The translations under genes were made by a program, and so were the position numbers. The notes under the pieces were generated by a model. That model saw only the letters and a program-made list of their open reading frames with translations, had not been told where the DNA came from and ran no database searches. From Suttonella indologenes (GTDB lineage Bacteria > Pseudomonadota > Gammaproteobacteria > Cardiobacteriales > Cardiobacteriaceae), in contig NZ_UHIA01000003.1 in assembly GCF_900460215.1 (NCBI RefSeq), positions 248,001 to 312,000 on the forward strand: DNA of 64,000 nt. The letters are read 5' to 3'. This document shows positions 9,401 to 16,963 of the stretch, in pieces. How positions within the stretch are numbered: the stretch's first letter is position 1; each line of letters begins with the position of its first letter.

Positions 9401-10255
9401 ATAAGGCACTGCATTAACAGGCAAGAATTGCGTTAATCTTTTTTCCGTACCCCATAAAGACATCAAGCTCCAAGAAAAATCATCTTTATAACGGTCCACA
9501 ATATTCGTCAATGCCTTACGCGCCACCCCCATTCGAGTATTTTCTTCAGGAGAAACCCCTTGTGAATATGTACTGACAATCACATTTGTTGGCATCGGCA
9601 CTGGAATGGCTTTTGAATTAGGGTCGAATAATTGAGTACCTTGACGATAGGTGGTACGACCGCATGAAATACTATTACCTTGTTTAATTCTTCCAGAAGA
9701 ATCTACCAATTCATATTCCCACCATCTACCAAAATTGATGTTAGGCTTGCTGCCATCTTTACAAGCAAAACAAAAAGATGGAAAAAGCACATTACCATAG
9801 GCTGGATGATAGGAAGGAACATCTAACTTTACGCCATATTTTCCCCCAAAATCATACGCATCAGCCCCTACATTGGGATAATCCTTATTTGTAACACAGC
9901 TTCTATTAGCCTTTAGAGTTTGAGCACCTCTAGGTGAAACATGTAGCACTCTCTGATGGACACCACCTTGACGAGTATAATTCACCCATGGCGAACCATG
10001 AGGCAAACCTTGAACCCCTTCACCCATTGAACCTGAGTCATCAAATAAAATCATTAAACGCGGCGGAATATTGAAAGTGCCGCTGGAGCTTTCGCTGGCT
10101 TGTAAATTCAAGTTTAAAAAAGCAAAGGGCGATACGGGAACCTCTTTATCGGTCTTCTCGACTTTATTAGCGGTTTGCGCTTGGGCAGCAAAGCTCAAAC
10201 ACGCCAACATAACCGCTGCGCTGAGTTTGAGCGGTGCAAAGCTTGTGTGTTGCAT
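6413..10255 (-). CDS. pilY1: Type IV pilus tip adhesin/biogenesis factor PilY1
   Basis: 1280 aa. Sec signal peptide (MQHTSFAPLKL...AQAQ), an N-terminal von Willebrand A-like region with a MIDAS-type DDSGS at residues 72-76 and IIFSDGDAN further on, and a C-terminal seven-bladed PilY1 propeller. The propeller carries the calcium-binding loop DIDADNLADIAYAGD around residue 950. PilY1 sits at the pilus tip with the minor pilins, mediates adhesion and regulates retraction. It leads the operon, whereas in Pseudomonas it is fifth. A long structured leader precedes it. Confidence 0.93.
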   Translation of the reverse strand: MQHTSFAPLKLSAAVMLACLSFAAQAQTANKVEKTDKEVPVSPFAFLNLNLQASESSSGTFNIPPRLMILFDDSGSMGEGVQGLPHGSPWVNYTRQGGVHQRVLHVSPRGAQTLKANRSCVTNKDYPNVGADAYDFGGKYGVKLDVPSYHPAYGNVLFPSFCFACKDGSKPNINFGRWWEYELVDSSGRIKQGNSISCGRTTYRQGTQLFDPNSKAIPVPMPTNVIVSTYSQGVSPEENTRMGVARKALTNIVDRYKDDFSWSLMSLWGTEKRLTQFLPVNAVPYFADHAGDTRVHEFTKAGTANDYTAFKDRIKRLRPGGYTPTTTRYLQAVDYLISTKEYICQNDYVIIFSDGDANVETINDRQFYTYQHRDFYGNLPYNYQISGSGSQNGIAFFSRILDGRSSGRYGQSGDTKSSRFSYYSSSNSYMKTLFAGNDKDNTQWDGFEHNGEMYFEKQPIKTFSIAFGGGTSAQGNAYLRDASSNNKVYNAANERELSSAFEEILGEINKDNEEHKPNFETGFSASSAAFAGAGDQKLDRLAAQLTLNPQTWSSEFKFLKLDKQGKQTTESEPADYSTNRKVIISYVDGNGQQRTEDMNTSSGHLYPLFGFNDSQRGEFRLAFLPWYLRSGSTDAKIEQAAQYLRDRGIRTKVKQYRQRTANANAKDPARMMADVMGAPVVALDYSKGRPRYMLTAANDGMMYLFEKTDYNNRPYTLRLNYLPASMQRESTDFSDTVAKASVALAETGYGSTLTSENISQDSKPHLFLNSGGIQWRQTSADKNGNSATYIAGAMGQGGRGAYVLAISGKDRAAATPVGLDNHESNWARTVPMWETPKGQNNKLGYTVSTPQFAQVATKLTGDVKDKTQGVRQLLFLANGYDAPARVLTAPTLYIYDALGQDMAKQASTVKTGNAAGSLVKTIPVKDGLKGLSTPTLVDIDADNLADIAYAGDQGGNLYRFDLRGEVSSWTAHKIYNGKSSQPITAAPAVYKESSDSYMVIVGTGSDIYQKDLEDKSQQVVLGIRDKLTEKTPKPIEQSELVEQKILGTTGTSGTGGDKKTLRYLTRKTVADGSPGWMLTLGSDGERVVTQASVINRTAVFTSRVYTTKKSSSAPNTSSQSNNAYSCKINKTSTKSESTGWLFAVDVKTGSNPLEGSAYFKDLGEQSKTSFNANEKEAIEGDEALKVAALQIDGLSSGATLNSFEALARTVKAVNANGAFGSGQDLAIDAAQGRNDCVEHGDYTVGVVSSTTGYESTGLEAFKCPTEGGRLIRLNSRPIIE

Positions 10256-10258
10256 ATA

Positions 10259-10378
10259 GTGACTCCTTAAGTTTGAGACGAACTCCTGTCTCGAAAGATT
10301 CAGCGATTAATCGCTGAGCTAAACGTTGGGGGATGCTGCAAACTTCCGCAGCTTAGCCAACTGACATAGTCTAGCAAA
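10259..10378 (-). promoter_or_regulatory. Structured leader upstream of pilY1
   Basis: Three consecutive inverted repeats on the minus strand: GTTGG...CCAAC enclosing GCTGC/GCAGC, then TCAGCGAT/ATCGCTGA, then GAGAC/GTCTC, the last ending next to the AAGGAG ribosome-binding site. This suggests a cis-acting RNA leader. It matches no riboswitch class I recognise. Confidence 0.4.
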
Positions 10379-10431
10379 AAACATTCCAAAAGATTTTTAT
10401 TGTTTGCACGAGGGCTACAAAATCATCTTTA

Positions 10432-10520
10432 TAGTACCTTAACTTCAAAATGAGACTTAGAGATACACATTTTGTCAGGAGAAGCGCTTAGAATAATCTC
10501 ATTTTGAAGTTAAGAGACTA
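10432..10520 (+). mobile_element. MITE family A, copy 1
   Basis: 89-bp element with 24-bp imperfect terminal inverted repeats starting TAGTACCTTAACTTC and ending GAAGTTAAGAGACTA. It abuts the 3' end of the ATPase gene, whose last codons (SLLTSK) and TGA stop lie inside it. Confidence 0.88.
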
Positions 10521-11620
10521 TCACAATCGGCACAATCAGCACACGAGGCGCTATTCTCTCTAATCCATGTTGCCAATAAGGGATTGTTCACGATCCATTT
10601 ACCGCCGGCATCGCGGCTAATCCAGTCGTGCCGCTCCATGCGGCGGATTGCGCCTTGCACGCTGCTGTTACCGACATGCCCCACGCCTAATAAAGCGGCG
10701 TATTTTTGGCGATTTTCCTGACTGTACAGATTCACTTCAATGCCCTTGGCAATATCACGGATAATGGCTTTTTCTAATGCTTTCATCTGCTGCCATTGCC
10801 CTGCTTCTCTGTCTTGTTCGCCCAGTTGCGCCATTCTTTTTTCTGCCGCTTCCCTAAGGCTTATTGAGGGGTTAATAATCATATCTTGGATAATTGCCCT
10901 TAAATACATAGGCGTATGATGCAGGCTTTGGAATAGTTCGAATAAAGCGGCAGTATTTATAGGTTTACCGGTTCTTTCATAATAAATTTCTGCAAGAAAA
11001 TCCGTAAACTCTTGTCCCAATAAGGGAAAATCTAAGGCATGGGCAAAATGAAAAAACGGTGCTTTGTTATCATTAAACATGGCGCGCAAGCCGTTGGTGC
11101 TGCTGCCGGTGAAGATGGTTTTTATTTGATACTGATGCACATCCAAGCCCGTGCGCAGACTGCGAATAAGTCCTTTTGCATCAGACAGTCTTGCCAACTC
11201 TTGCACTTCGTCAAGCAAGAGCAGGCTTGGTCGATTGTCGCTTGCAATCACAGCAATGATATCAGATAGACGCGGCGCTTCATTTGATGCTATTTCACGC
11301 TCAAGACCAATGCCCAGAATATCAATTTTGCTGATGCCGCTTAAAAAGGTTTTGGCTTTATTGCCTGCTTGGATGTTTTGGGCAAATTGATATAAAGCGC
11401 TCTGAAAATCGCTAATGGGATGATGGCTATCCATAAAGGAAAAATAAAACACATTAAAGCCTTGCTGCTCTGCCAGCGGCGCAATGTCTTGCAATAAAAA
11501 TTGCGTTTTACCCATGCGCCGCGGCGCAAATAATGTTACGGCATGGGTGATGCCGTCTTTAAGGCTGTTCAGCAGTTTTTGCGCATAGTCTGTGCGGTGA
11601 AAAAATAAAGCGTCTTTCAT
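10499..11620 (-). CDS. P-loop ATPase with C-terminal winged helix, function unknown
   Basis: About 373 aa from MKDALFFHRTDYAQ; ATGs at 11632 and 11665 are possible starts and none has a clear ribosome-binding site. Walker A is APRRMGKT near residue 35 and Walker B LLLLDEVQELA near 140. A winged-helix-like segment (VQGAIRRMERHDWISRD) is near the C-terminus. This is the archaeal-type STAND/AAA ATPase group (COG1672-like), often of unknown role. MITE A1 cuts into the 3' end and supplies the final codons, so the true C-terminus may have been altered. It has no obvious operon partner. Confidence 0.7.
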   Translation of the reverse strand: MKDALFFHRTDYAQKLLNSLKDGITHAVTLFAPRRMGKTQFLLQDIAPLAEQQGFNVFYFSFMDSHHPISDFQSALYQFAQNIQAGNKAKTFLSGISKIDILGIGLEREIASNEAPRLSDIIAVIASDNRPSLLLLDEVQELARLSDAKGLIRSLRTGLDVHQYQIKTIFTGSSTNGLRAMFNDNKAPFFHFAHALDFPLLGQEFTDFLAEIYYERTGKPINTAALFELFQSLHHTPMYLRAIIQDMIINPSISLREAAEKRMAQLGEQDREAGQWQQMKALEKAIIRDIAKGIEVNLYSQENRQKYAALLGVGHVGNSSVQGAIRRMERHDWISRDAGGKWIVNNPLLATWIRENSASCADCADCDSLLTSK

Positions 11621-11721
11621 AAGATTGCCCATGTTAGCGATTTTAGTCAAAATTATACATGGCATGACTAATTATACAAACGATGTCTAAAAATGTATAA
11701 AACCCTGTTTACCGCAGCACT

Positions 11722-12801
11722 TCAATATTTTGCCAAGATTGCTATTTGCGCGGCTTGCAGGGCTTTGCCTAATGCCGCGCCTGCCAAGCCCTGCGCGGCA
11801 AGATGTTTGGCATCGACGCCTTGCATCATCGCACTTTGCGCCGCGATAATGCGGATTTGCAATGTTTGGGCAATGCCTGTCGCTTGCAGGTATTCGCGCA
11901 GAAAGCCGTTGTCGCGCAAGGCGGCGCAGGCTTTTAAGAGTTGCCGGCGTTTTTCGCCCCCGAGTTGTTCCCAAGCGGCAAAATCATGACCGATGTTTTG
12001 CAGGCGTTCCAGCCATTGGCTATAGATTTTCGGCAGCGGCAATTGCTGTTTCAAGGCGGCAATCAGCTCGGCATTGCCTTGCGTCCACAGGGCAAAACGC
12101 GCTGCCGGATTCGATGTCCGCGCCGCAGCAGCGGCTAAGGCGGCGGCTGCTTTGTTCCAATCATGAGCAATCGCCGTGCCGGTGAGTACGTTCATGGCGT
12201 TCATATCCGCCAAACCTTGAAAATAGCGCTGCGGGGCGGCGGTTTGCAGGGCTTTTTCGCTTTCCTGCCAAACGCGTTCGGCGCTTAGCTCCGCCAATTC
12301 GCCTGCCTGCGCCATTTGGCAGCATAAATTCCATGTTTCTTCAGCAATGTCAAAACCTAATTCGGCAAATCGCGCTGCAAAGCGTAGTAGGCGCAGCACG
12401 CGCAGCGGGTCTTCGATAAAAGCTTCCGATACATGGCGCAAGCGTCGCGCGGCAAGGTCGGCTTGTCCGCCGTAAGGGTCGATGATGTTGCCGGCGCTGT
12501 CTTGCGCCATTGCATTAACGGTTAAATCGCGGCGGCGCAAATCTTCCTGCAAAGAGACGTTCGGACTAAATGCAAAGGCAAAGCCGCGATGTCCGCGCCC
12601 TGCTTTGCGTTCGGTGCGCGCCAATGCGTATTCTTCGCCGCTGTCGGGGTGTAAAAACACGGGAAATTCCCGCCCGACTTGCCGAAAACCTGCCGCCAAC
12701 ATGGCTTCAACACTTGCGCCTACCACGACATAATCGCGGTCATGTACCGGCAAGCCCAACAAGGCATCGCGCACCGCACCGCCGACTAAGAAAATTTCCA
12801 T
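11722..12801 (-). CDS. cca: CCA-adding tRNA nucleotidyltransferase
   Basis: 359 aa. Adds or repairs the 3' CCA of tRNAs. Start MEIFLVGGAVRDALLG carries the nucleotidyltransferase signature; HDRDYVVVG is the metal-binding motif and RRRDLTVNAMA and EDPLRVLRLLRFAARF are family motifs. It is shorter than E. coli Cca (412 aa) and shows no C-terminal HD phosphohydrolase domain. The ATG at 12801 lies only four bases from MITE A2, so the upstream sequence, including the weak AAGAGA ribosome-binding site, belongs to the element. Confidence 0.93.
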   Translation of the reverse strand: MEIFLVGGAVRDALLGLPVHDRDYVVVGASVEAMLAAGFRQVGREFPVFLHPDSGEEYALARTERKAGRGHRGFAFAFSPNVSLQEDLRRRDLTVNAMAQDSAGNIIDPYGGQADLAARRLRHVSEAFIEDPLRVLRLLRFAARFAELGFDIAEETWNLCCQMAQAGELAELSAERVWQESEKALQTAAPQRYFQGLADMNAMNVLTGTAIAHDWNKAAAALAAAAARTSNPAARFALWTQGNAELIAALKQQLPLPKIYSQWLERLQNIGHDFAAWEQLGGEKRRQLLKACAALRDNGFLREYLQATGIAQTLQIRIIAAQSAMMQGVDAKHLAAQGLAGAALGKALQAAQIAILAKY

Positions 12802-12805
12802 ATTA

Positions 12806-12894
12806 TAGTCTCTTAACTTCAAAATGAGATCATTCTAAGCGCTTCTCCTGACAAAATGTGTATCTTTAAGTCTCATTTTGAAGTTAAGGTACTA
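12806..12894 (-). mobile_element. MITE family A, copy 2
   Basis: 89 bp, reverse orientation (TAGTCTCTTAACTTC at the low-coordinate end). It lies between the cca start and the EamA relic and supplies the TAG stop of the latter. Confidence 0.88.
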
Positions 12895-13128
12895 TATTTT
12901 CCTGCTTGCGGTTTTTGCCGCAGAATCGGGATCAGGGTCGAAGCCGCCGCCGAAGCAATGACTAATACACTGCCTAAGGCGGTCAGCAAGGTCATGCGCT
13001 CGCCTGAAGAGCATGGCAATCAGCAGGCGCAATTCCACCACCAAAGCGGGATCAAACATCTGATAAGCATATTTGCCCGCCGTAAAAGAACTTGCCCAAA
13101 TCAGCAAGGCAATCACAAGATAAAACAT
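12892..13128 (-). pseudogene. EamA/DMT-family transporter remnant with internal deletion
   Basis: The frame opens MFYLVIALLIWASSFTAGKYAYQ, a typical first helix of an EamA drug/metabolite transporter. It continues to LRLLIAMLF and then jumps out of frame into sequence that in another frame reads ERMTLLTALGSVLVIASAAAS, the last helix of such a protein. Most of the roughly 280-aa protein is missing, so this is N- and C-terminal ends fused by deletion. Repeat C2 is directly upstream and MITE A2 at the 3' end. Confidence 0.75.
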
Positions 13129-13140
13129 CGCAATTCCTTC

Positions 13141-13271
13141 ATCAAAATTTCCTTACTGCTTGAAACCCCTTCCCTTTAGAGAGGATAATCTTGTGGGAGA
13201 GGTGCAAGCTCTTCCAATTCAGGGCAACACGTAGAGCGACGCTTTATGTGTCGCTCTACGTGTTGAAACAT
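13141..13271 (-). repeat. Repeat C, copy 2
   Basis: Reverse copy of repeat C (see 2939-3066), ending AAGGAAATTTTGATGAAGG just before the EamA remnant start. With C3 it forms an inverted pair around MITE B1 and crcB. Confidence 0.85.
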
Positions 13272-13298
13272 GCGCCGCAGCGCGGATTTTTCGTTATA

Positions 13299-13402
13299 TA
13301 GTCAAAGAATTGAAAAAGTATTACAGACTTGGCTCGCCTTGCCCTACACTCTTGTATTGTCTGCGGCTCGCCGCCTTGTACTAATTTTCACTTCTCCGAC
13401 TA
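13299..13402 (+). mobile_element. MITE family B, copy 1
   Basis: 104 bp with terminal inverted repeats TAGTCAAAGAATTGAAAAAG and its imperfect complement ending CACTTCTCCGACTA, flanked by TA. More diverged than the other B copies. It lies upstream of the crcB remnant. Confidence 0.82.
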
Positions 13403-13436
13403 TAGTGGGCGGTTAAATTAACAAAAAATCCCCCTT

Positions 13437-13918
13437 ATGCAACATTTTATTCTTATTTTTATCGGCGGTGGCTTAGGTGCATGCGCCAGAGCCGGCTTCA
13501 GTACGCAATTCGGCAAAATCTTCCATCTGCACAGCCATTGGGCGATTTTAGCCGTCAACCTCTTAGGCTGTCTGCTTATCGGCATTGCCGCCGAACGCCT
13601 GCTGCTGCGCCTAGACAATCCCGCTTGGCGCTTATAGTCAAAGAATTGAAAAAGTATTACGGCGTTGGCTCGCCTTGCCGTACGCTCTTGTACTGTCTGC
13701 GGCTCGCCGCCTTGTACTACTTTTTCACTTCTCCGACTATATTCCTCATCAGCGGATTTCTCGGCGGTTTTACCACCTATTCCAGCTTTATCCTCGATTT
13801 CCTCAAACTCGCGCACAGCAGCCAAAGCTACGCCCTACTGCATCTTGCCGCACATCTCTTCGGCGGTATCGCCGCCTGCCGGCTTGGTATGCTCATCGGC
13901 AAAGGATTGCTGACATAA
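13437..13918 (+). pseudogene. crcB: Fluoride channel CrcB/FluC, interrupted by MITE B2
   Basis: The first 66 codons read MQHFILIFIGGGLGACARAGF...NPAWRL and stop in the element at the TAG of TATAGTC. The C-terminal half (FLISGFLGGFTTYSSFILDF...) continues in another frame after 13742. Removing 107 bp (105-bp element plus TA) restores a continuous ORF of normal CrcB length, with the NLLGC and GGFTTYSSF signatures joined. The intact family member is a dimeric fluoride exporter. An antisense-free fusion frame (13481-13918) reads through the element but is probably artefactual. Confidence 0.9.
13635..13739 (+). mobile_element. MITE family B, copy 2, inside crcB
   Basis: 105-bp element from TAGTC to GACTA, with TA on both sides (13633-13634 and 13740-13741). 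The crcB empty site CTTATTCC contains one TA, so the second TA is a target duplication. Confidence 0.92.
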
Positions 13919-13968
13919 GACCGTCGTTTGTCTATATAATTACGCCTTATTTTTTAACGACCATTTTA

Positions 13969-14108
13969 TGTTTCAACACACAGAGCGACACATAAAGGCG
14001 ACACATAAAGCGTCGCTCTACGTGTTGCCCTGAATTGGAAGAGCTTGCACCTCTCCCACAAGATTATCCTCCTAAAGGGAGGGTTTCAAGCAGTAAGGAA
14101 ATTTTGAT
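13969..14108 (+). repeat. Repeat C, copy 3
   Basis: Copy of repeat C with a small internal duplication (GCGACACATAAAG twice). Its end AAGGAAATTTTGATG runs into the nadK start codon, giving that gene its ribosome-binding site. Confidence 0.85.
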
Positions 14109-15003
14109 GAACGCCACCCAATTCAGCACCATCGGCATTATCGGCAAATACGGCGCCGACCACAGCGAAGCCAATATCAACCGCGTAATTGCCCTATTGG
14201 AAACGCGCGGCATCGCCTATACGCTCGACAGCAACACCATGCCCGACACCCTCAAAGACCACCCCCACAGCCGCCCGATGAAACAATGGCAAGACGCGCT
14301 GGATTTGGCGATAGTGGTCGGCGGCGACGGCACCTTTCTCTATGCCGCACGCGCCCTGCAAAGCAAACATATACCGCTGATCGGCATCAATGCAGGACGA
14401 CTGGGCTTTCTCGCCGACCTCTCCGCCGCCGAATTGGAAAGCCAATTAAGCGCCGTGCTAGACGGACATTACTGCCGCGAAAGCCGACAATTGCTATCGA
14501 TCGAAATCCGCTCAGGCGAAACTATCCGCGCCCAATTTGTCGCCGTGAACGAAGTCGTTATCCACAAACGCACCATGGCGCGCATGGTCGAGCTTAATGC
14601 TTATGCCGGCGGACAATTCCTCTGCCACTACTACGCCGACGGCTTAATCCTCTCCACCCCCACCGGCTCCACCGCCTACGCCCTCTCCGCCGGCGGCCCG
14701 ATTCTCGAACCCAACCTCAATGCCATGATTGTCGCCCCCATTTGTCCGCACACCCTGACCCATCGTCCGGTCGTACTCAGCGGCGACCGCGAAATCGAAG
14801 TCCTGCCCGGCAAAGACTCGCACAACATCCAACTCACCATTGACGGACAAGAAGAATTCCTGCTGACCGCGCAAGATCGCATCATCACGCGCCACGGCGG
14901 ACATATCCACGTCCTTCACCCTGCCGACTACCAATTCCAACGCCGCCTGCGGCAAAAATTCAACTGGGGCATGAACCCAGAAAACAACCACAATCACAGA
15001 TGA
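14107..15003 (+). CDS. nadK: NAD kinase
   Basis: 298 aa. ATP-dependent phosphorylation of NAD to NADP. GGDG at residues 72-75, GINAGRLGFL after it, and STPTGSTAYALSAGGPI in the second domain are diagnostic. A longer frame to 14035 lies in repeat C3; the ATG at 14107 is preceded by AAGGAAATTTT and gives the usual length. recN follows, the classical nadK-recN arrangement, but MITE A3 separates them here. Confidence 0.95.
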   Translation: MNATQFSTIGIIGKYGADHSEANINRVIALLETRGIAYTLDSNTMPDTLKDHPHSRPMKQWQDALDLAIVVGGDGTFLYAARALQSKHIPLIGINAGRLGFLADLSAAELESQLSAVLDGHYCRESRQLLSIEIRSGETIRAQFVAVNEVVIHKRTMARMVELNAYAGGQFLCHYYADGLILSTPTGSTAYALSAGGPILEPNLNAMIVAPICPHTLTHRPVVLSGDREIEVLPGKDSHNIQLTIDGQEEFLLTAQDRIITRHGGHIHVLHPADYQFQRRLRQKFNWGMNPENNHNHR

Positions 15004-15005
15004 TA

Positions 15006-15094
15006 TAGTACCTTAACTTCAAAATGAGACTTAGAGATACACATTTTGTCAGGAGAAGCGCTTAGAATAATCTCATTTTGAAGTTAAGAGACTA
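15006..15094 (+). mobile_element. MITE family A, copy 3
   Basis: 89-bp copy between nadK and recN, immediately after the nadK stop, flanked by TA. Confidence 0.9.
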
Positions 15095-15129
15095 TATAAT
15101 CCGCTCCTTCCAGCCCACCGCAAAAACCT

Positions 15130-16800
15130 ATGCTAGACACCCTCTCCATCCGCCAATTTGCCATCATCGAACACAGCGAAATCCACTTCAAAAGCGGCTT
15201 TAACGTCCTTTCCGGCGAAACCGGCGCCGGCAAATCCATTCTCATAGACGCCATCTCCCTCCTACTCGGACACAGAGCCGATGCCGGCATGATCCGCCAC
15301 GGCGCCGACAAAGCCGACATACACGCCGCCTTCAGCCAAATCCCTGAAAACCTCGCCGCACACCTTGCCGACAACGAACTGGCGGATGCAGACGAACCGC
15401 ATGCCGCCCTCATTCGCCGCACCATTCGCGAAAAAGCCAGCAAAAGCTTCATCAACGCCCAACCCGTTACCGCCGCCCTGCTCAAACAACTTAGCGAACA
15501 ACTCGTCAACATTCACGGACAACACGCCAACCAAGCCCTACTCCACCAAGCCGAACAACGCCGCCGCCTCGACCGCTTCGGCAAACTCGACCCGCTAGTC
15601 GAGACCGTGCAACAACGCTACCAAGAATGGAAACAGCAAGAAGCCGCTTGGCAGGCATGGCAGCAAGCTCGCGACAGCCTGAACGAACGCCTCGAACTCT
15701 GCGCCTACCAACTGCAAGAATTCGAGCAAGCCGCGCCGCAAGACAATGAATTCAGCGAACTGGCGGAACAACATGCCCTCCTCGCCTCGGCAGACGAAAT
15801 CCTCAGCAAAGGCGGACAACTCAGCGACGCCCTCTATGAAAACGAACACAGCGCCGCCGCCCTGCTGCGCCAACTCGCCCAACAAGCCGAACAACTCGCC
15901 GCCCTGCACGGCAACTTCCAAGAAAGCGCGGAACTCCTCAACCAAGCCGCCATCTACGCCGATGAAGCCGCCGACGCACTGGCGCGCCAACTCGGCAAAA
16001 TCGAACACGACCCCGAACAACTCGCCCAATTAGACGAACGCATGAGCGCCCTGCACAGCCTCGCACGCAAACACCGCATCGAACCCGAACAACTCGGCAG
16101 CCGCTGGCAGCAACTCGCCGAAGAACACCAACGCCTCAGCGCCGAAAGCGAAGGCGGCGAAAACAGCAGCGCCGCCCTGCAAGCCGCGGAAAAAGCCTAC
16201 CGCCAAGCAGCCGAAAACCTCAGTCAAGCCAGACACCAAGCCGCGCAAAACATGGCGGCGCAAACCCTAGAATGGATACGCCAACTCGGCATGGAAAAAG
16301 CCCAATTCTCCGTCCACATCAGCCCAAGCGAAAAACCGAGCGCATACGGCATTGACGACATTCACTTCCTGCTCTGCGCCAACCCCGGACAACAACTGCA
16401 ATCACTGGCAAAAGTCGCCAGCGGCGGCGAACTCTCGCGCATCAGCCTTGCCATAGAAGTCGCCTGCTTGGACGACAACGCCGTCCCCCATACCCTCATC
16501 TTCGACGAAATCGATGCCGGTATCGGCGGCGAAGTCGCCGATACCGTCGGACGACTATTAGCAAAACTCAGCCAAACGCGGCAAGTATTGTGCATCACAC
16601 ATCTACCGCAAGTCGCCGCCTACGCCGCCCATCACTTCCGCATCGAAAAAACCAGCGACGAACACAGCACCCAAACGCGCGTCATCCCACTAGACAAAGC
16701 CGCCCGCATTATCGAACTCGCCCGCATGCTCGGCTCCGCCGACAGCGAGACCTCGCGCAAACATGCGGAAACCATGCTGAAAAACAGCCGAACAATTTAG
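15130..16800 (+). CDS. recN: DNA repair ATPase RecN
   Basis: 556 aa. SMC-like protein of double-strand break repair. Walker A GETGAGKS at 29-36; long Gln/Ala/Glu-rich coiled coil from about 160 to 380 (normal for the family); ABC signature VASGGELSRISLAIE and Walker B HTLIFDEIDAGIGG near the C-terminus, then QVLCITHLPQVAA. Full length for the family. No SOS box was identified upstream, where MITE A3 sits. Confidence 0.95.
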   Translation: MLDTLSIRQFAIIEHSEIHFKSGFNVLSGETGAGKSILIDAISLLLGHRADAGMIRHGADKADIHAAFSQIPENLAAHLADNELADADEPHAALIRRTIREKASKSFINAQPVTAALLKQLSEQLVNIHGQHANQALLHQAEQRRRLDRFGKLDPLVETVQQRYQEWKQQEAAWQAWQQARDSLNERLELCAYQLQEFEQAAPQDNEFSELAEQHALLASADEILSKGGQLSDALYENEHSAAALLRQLAQQAEQLAALHGNFQESAELLNQAAIYADEAADALARQLGKIEHDPEQLAQLDERMSALHSLARKHRIEPEQLGSRWQQLAEEHQRLSAESEGGENSSAALQAAEKAYRQAAENLSQARHQAAQNMAAQTLEWIRQLGMEKAQFSVHISPSEKPSAYGIDDIHFLLCANPGQQLQSLAKVASGGELSRISLAIEVACLDDNAVPHTLIFDEIDAGIGGEVADTVGRLLAKLSQTRQVLCITHLPQVAAYAAHHFRIEKTSDEHSTQTRVIPLDKAARIIELARMLGSADSETSRKHAETMLKNSRTI

Positions 16801-16820
16801 CTCAAGCGAAAGAAACATCT

Positions 16821-16909
16821 ATTTACCTTAACTTCAAAATGAGACTTAGAGATACACATTTTGTCAGGAGAAGCGCTTAGAATAATCTCATTTTGAAGTT
16901 AAGAGACTA
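16821..16909 (+). mobile_element. MITE family A, copy 4
   Basis: 89-bp copy after recN; the first three terminal bases are degenerate (ATTTACC instead of TAGTACC). Confidence 0.85.
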
Positions 16910-16917
16910 TAAAAACA

Positions 16918-16941
16918 AAAAGAGCGGCAAGCCGCTCTTTT
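16918..16941 (-). terminator. Terminator after the second pilin gene
   Basis: AAAAGAGCGG pairs with CCGCTCTTTT around a four-base loop, 20-odd bases after the stop at 16964. T-runs on both sides make it potentially bidirectional. Confidence 0.8.
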
Positions 16942-16963
16942 CAAGGTAAAAATATCCTTACGA

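Noticed and set aside
3122..10255. The minor pilin operon as a recently acquired island
   Set aside because: It looks more A/T rich than its neighbours, but the genes are a complete conserved set without att sites, tRNA or integrase; pilin genes often have deviant composition.
13481..13918. A 145-aa plus-strand frame that reads through MITE B2 into the CrcB C-terminus
   Set aside because: Its first half is out of frame with crcB and unlike any family; it is explained by a 107-bp insertion that shifts the frame.
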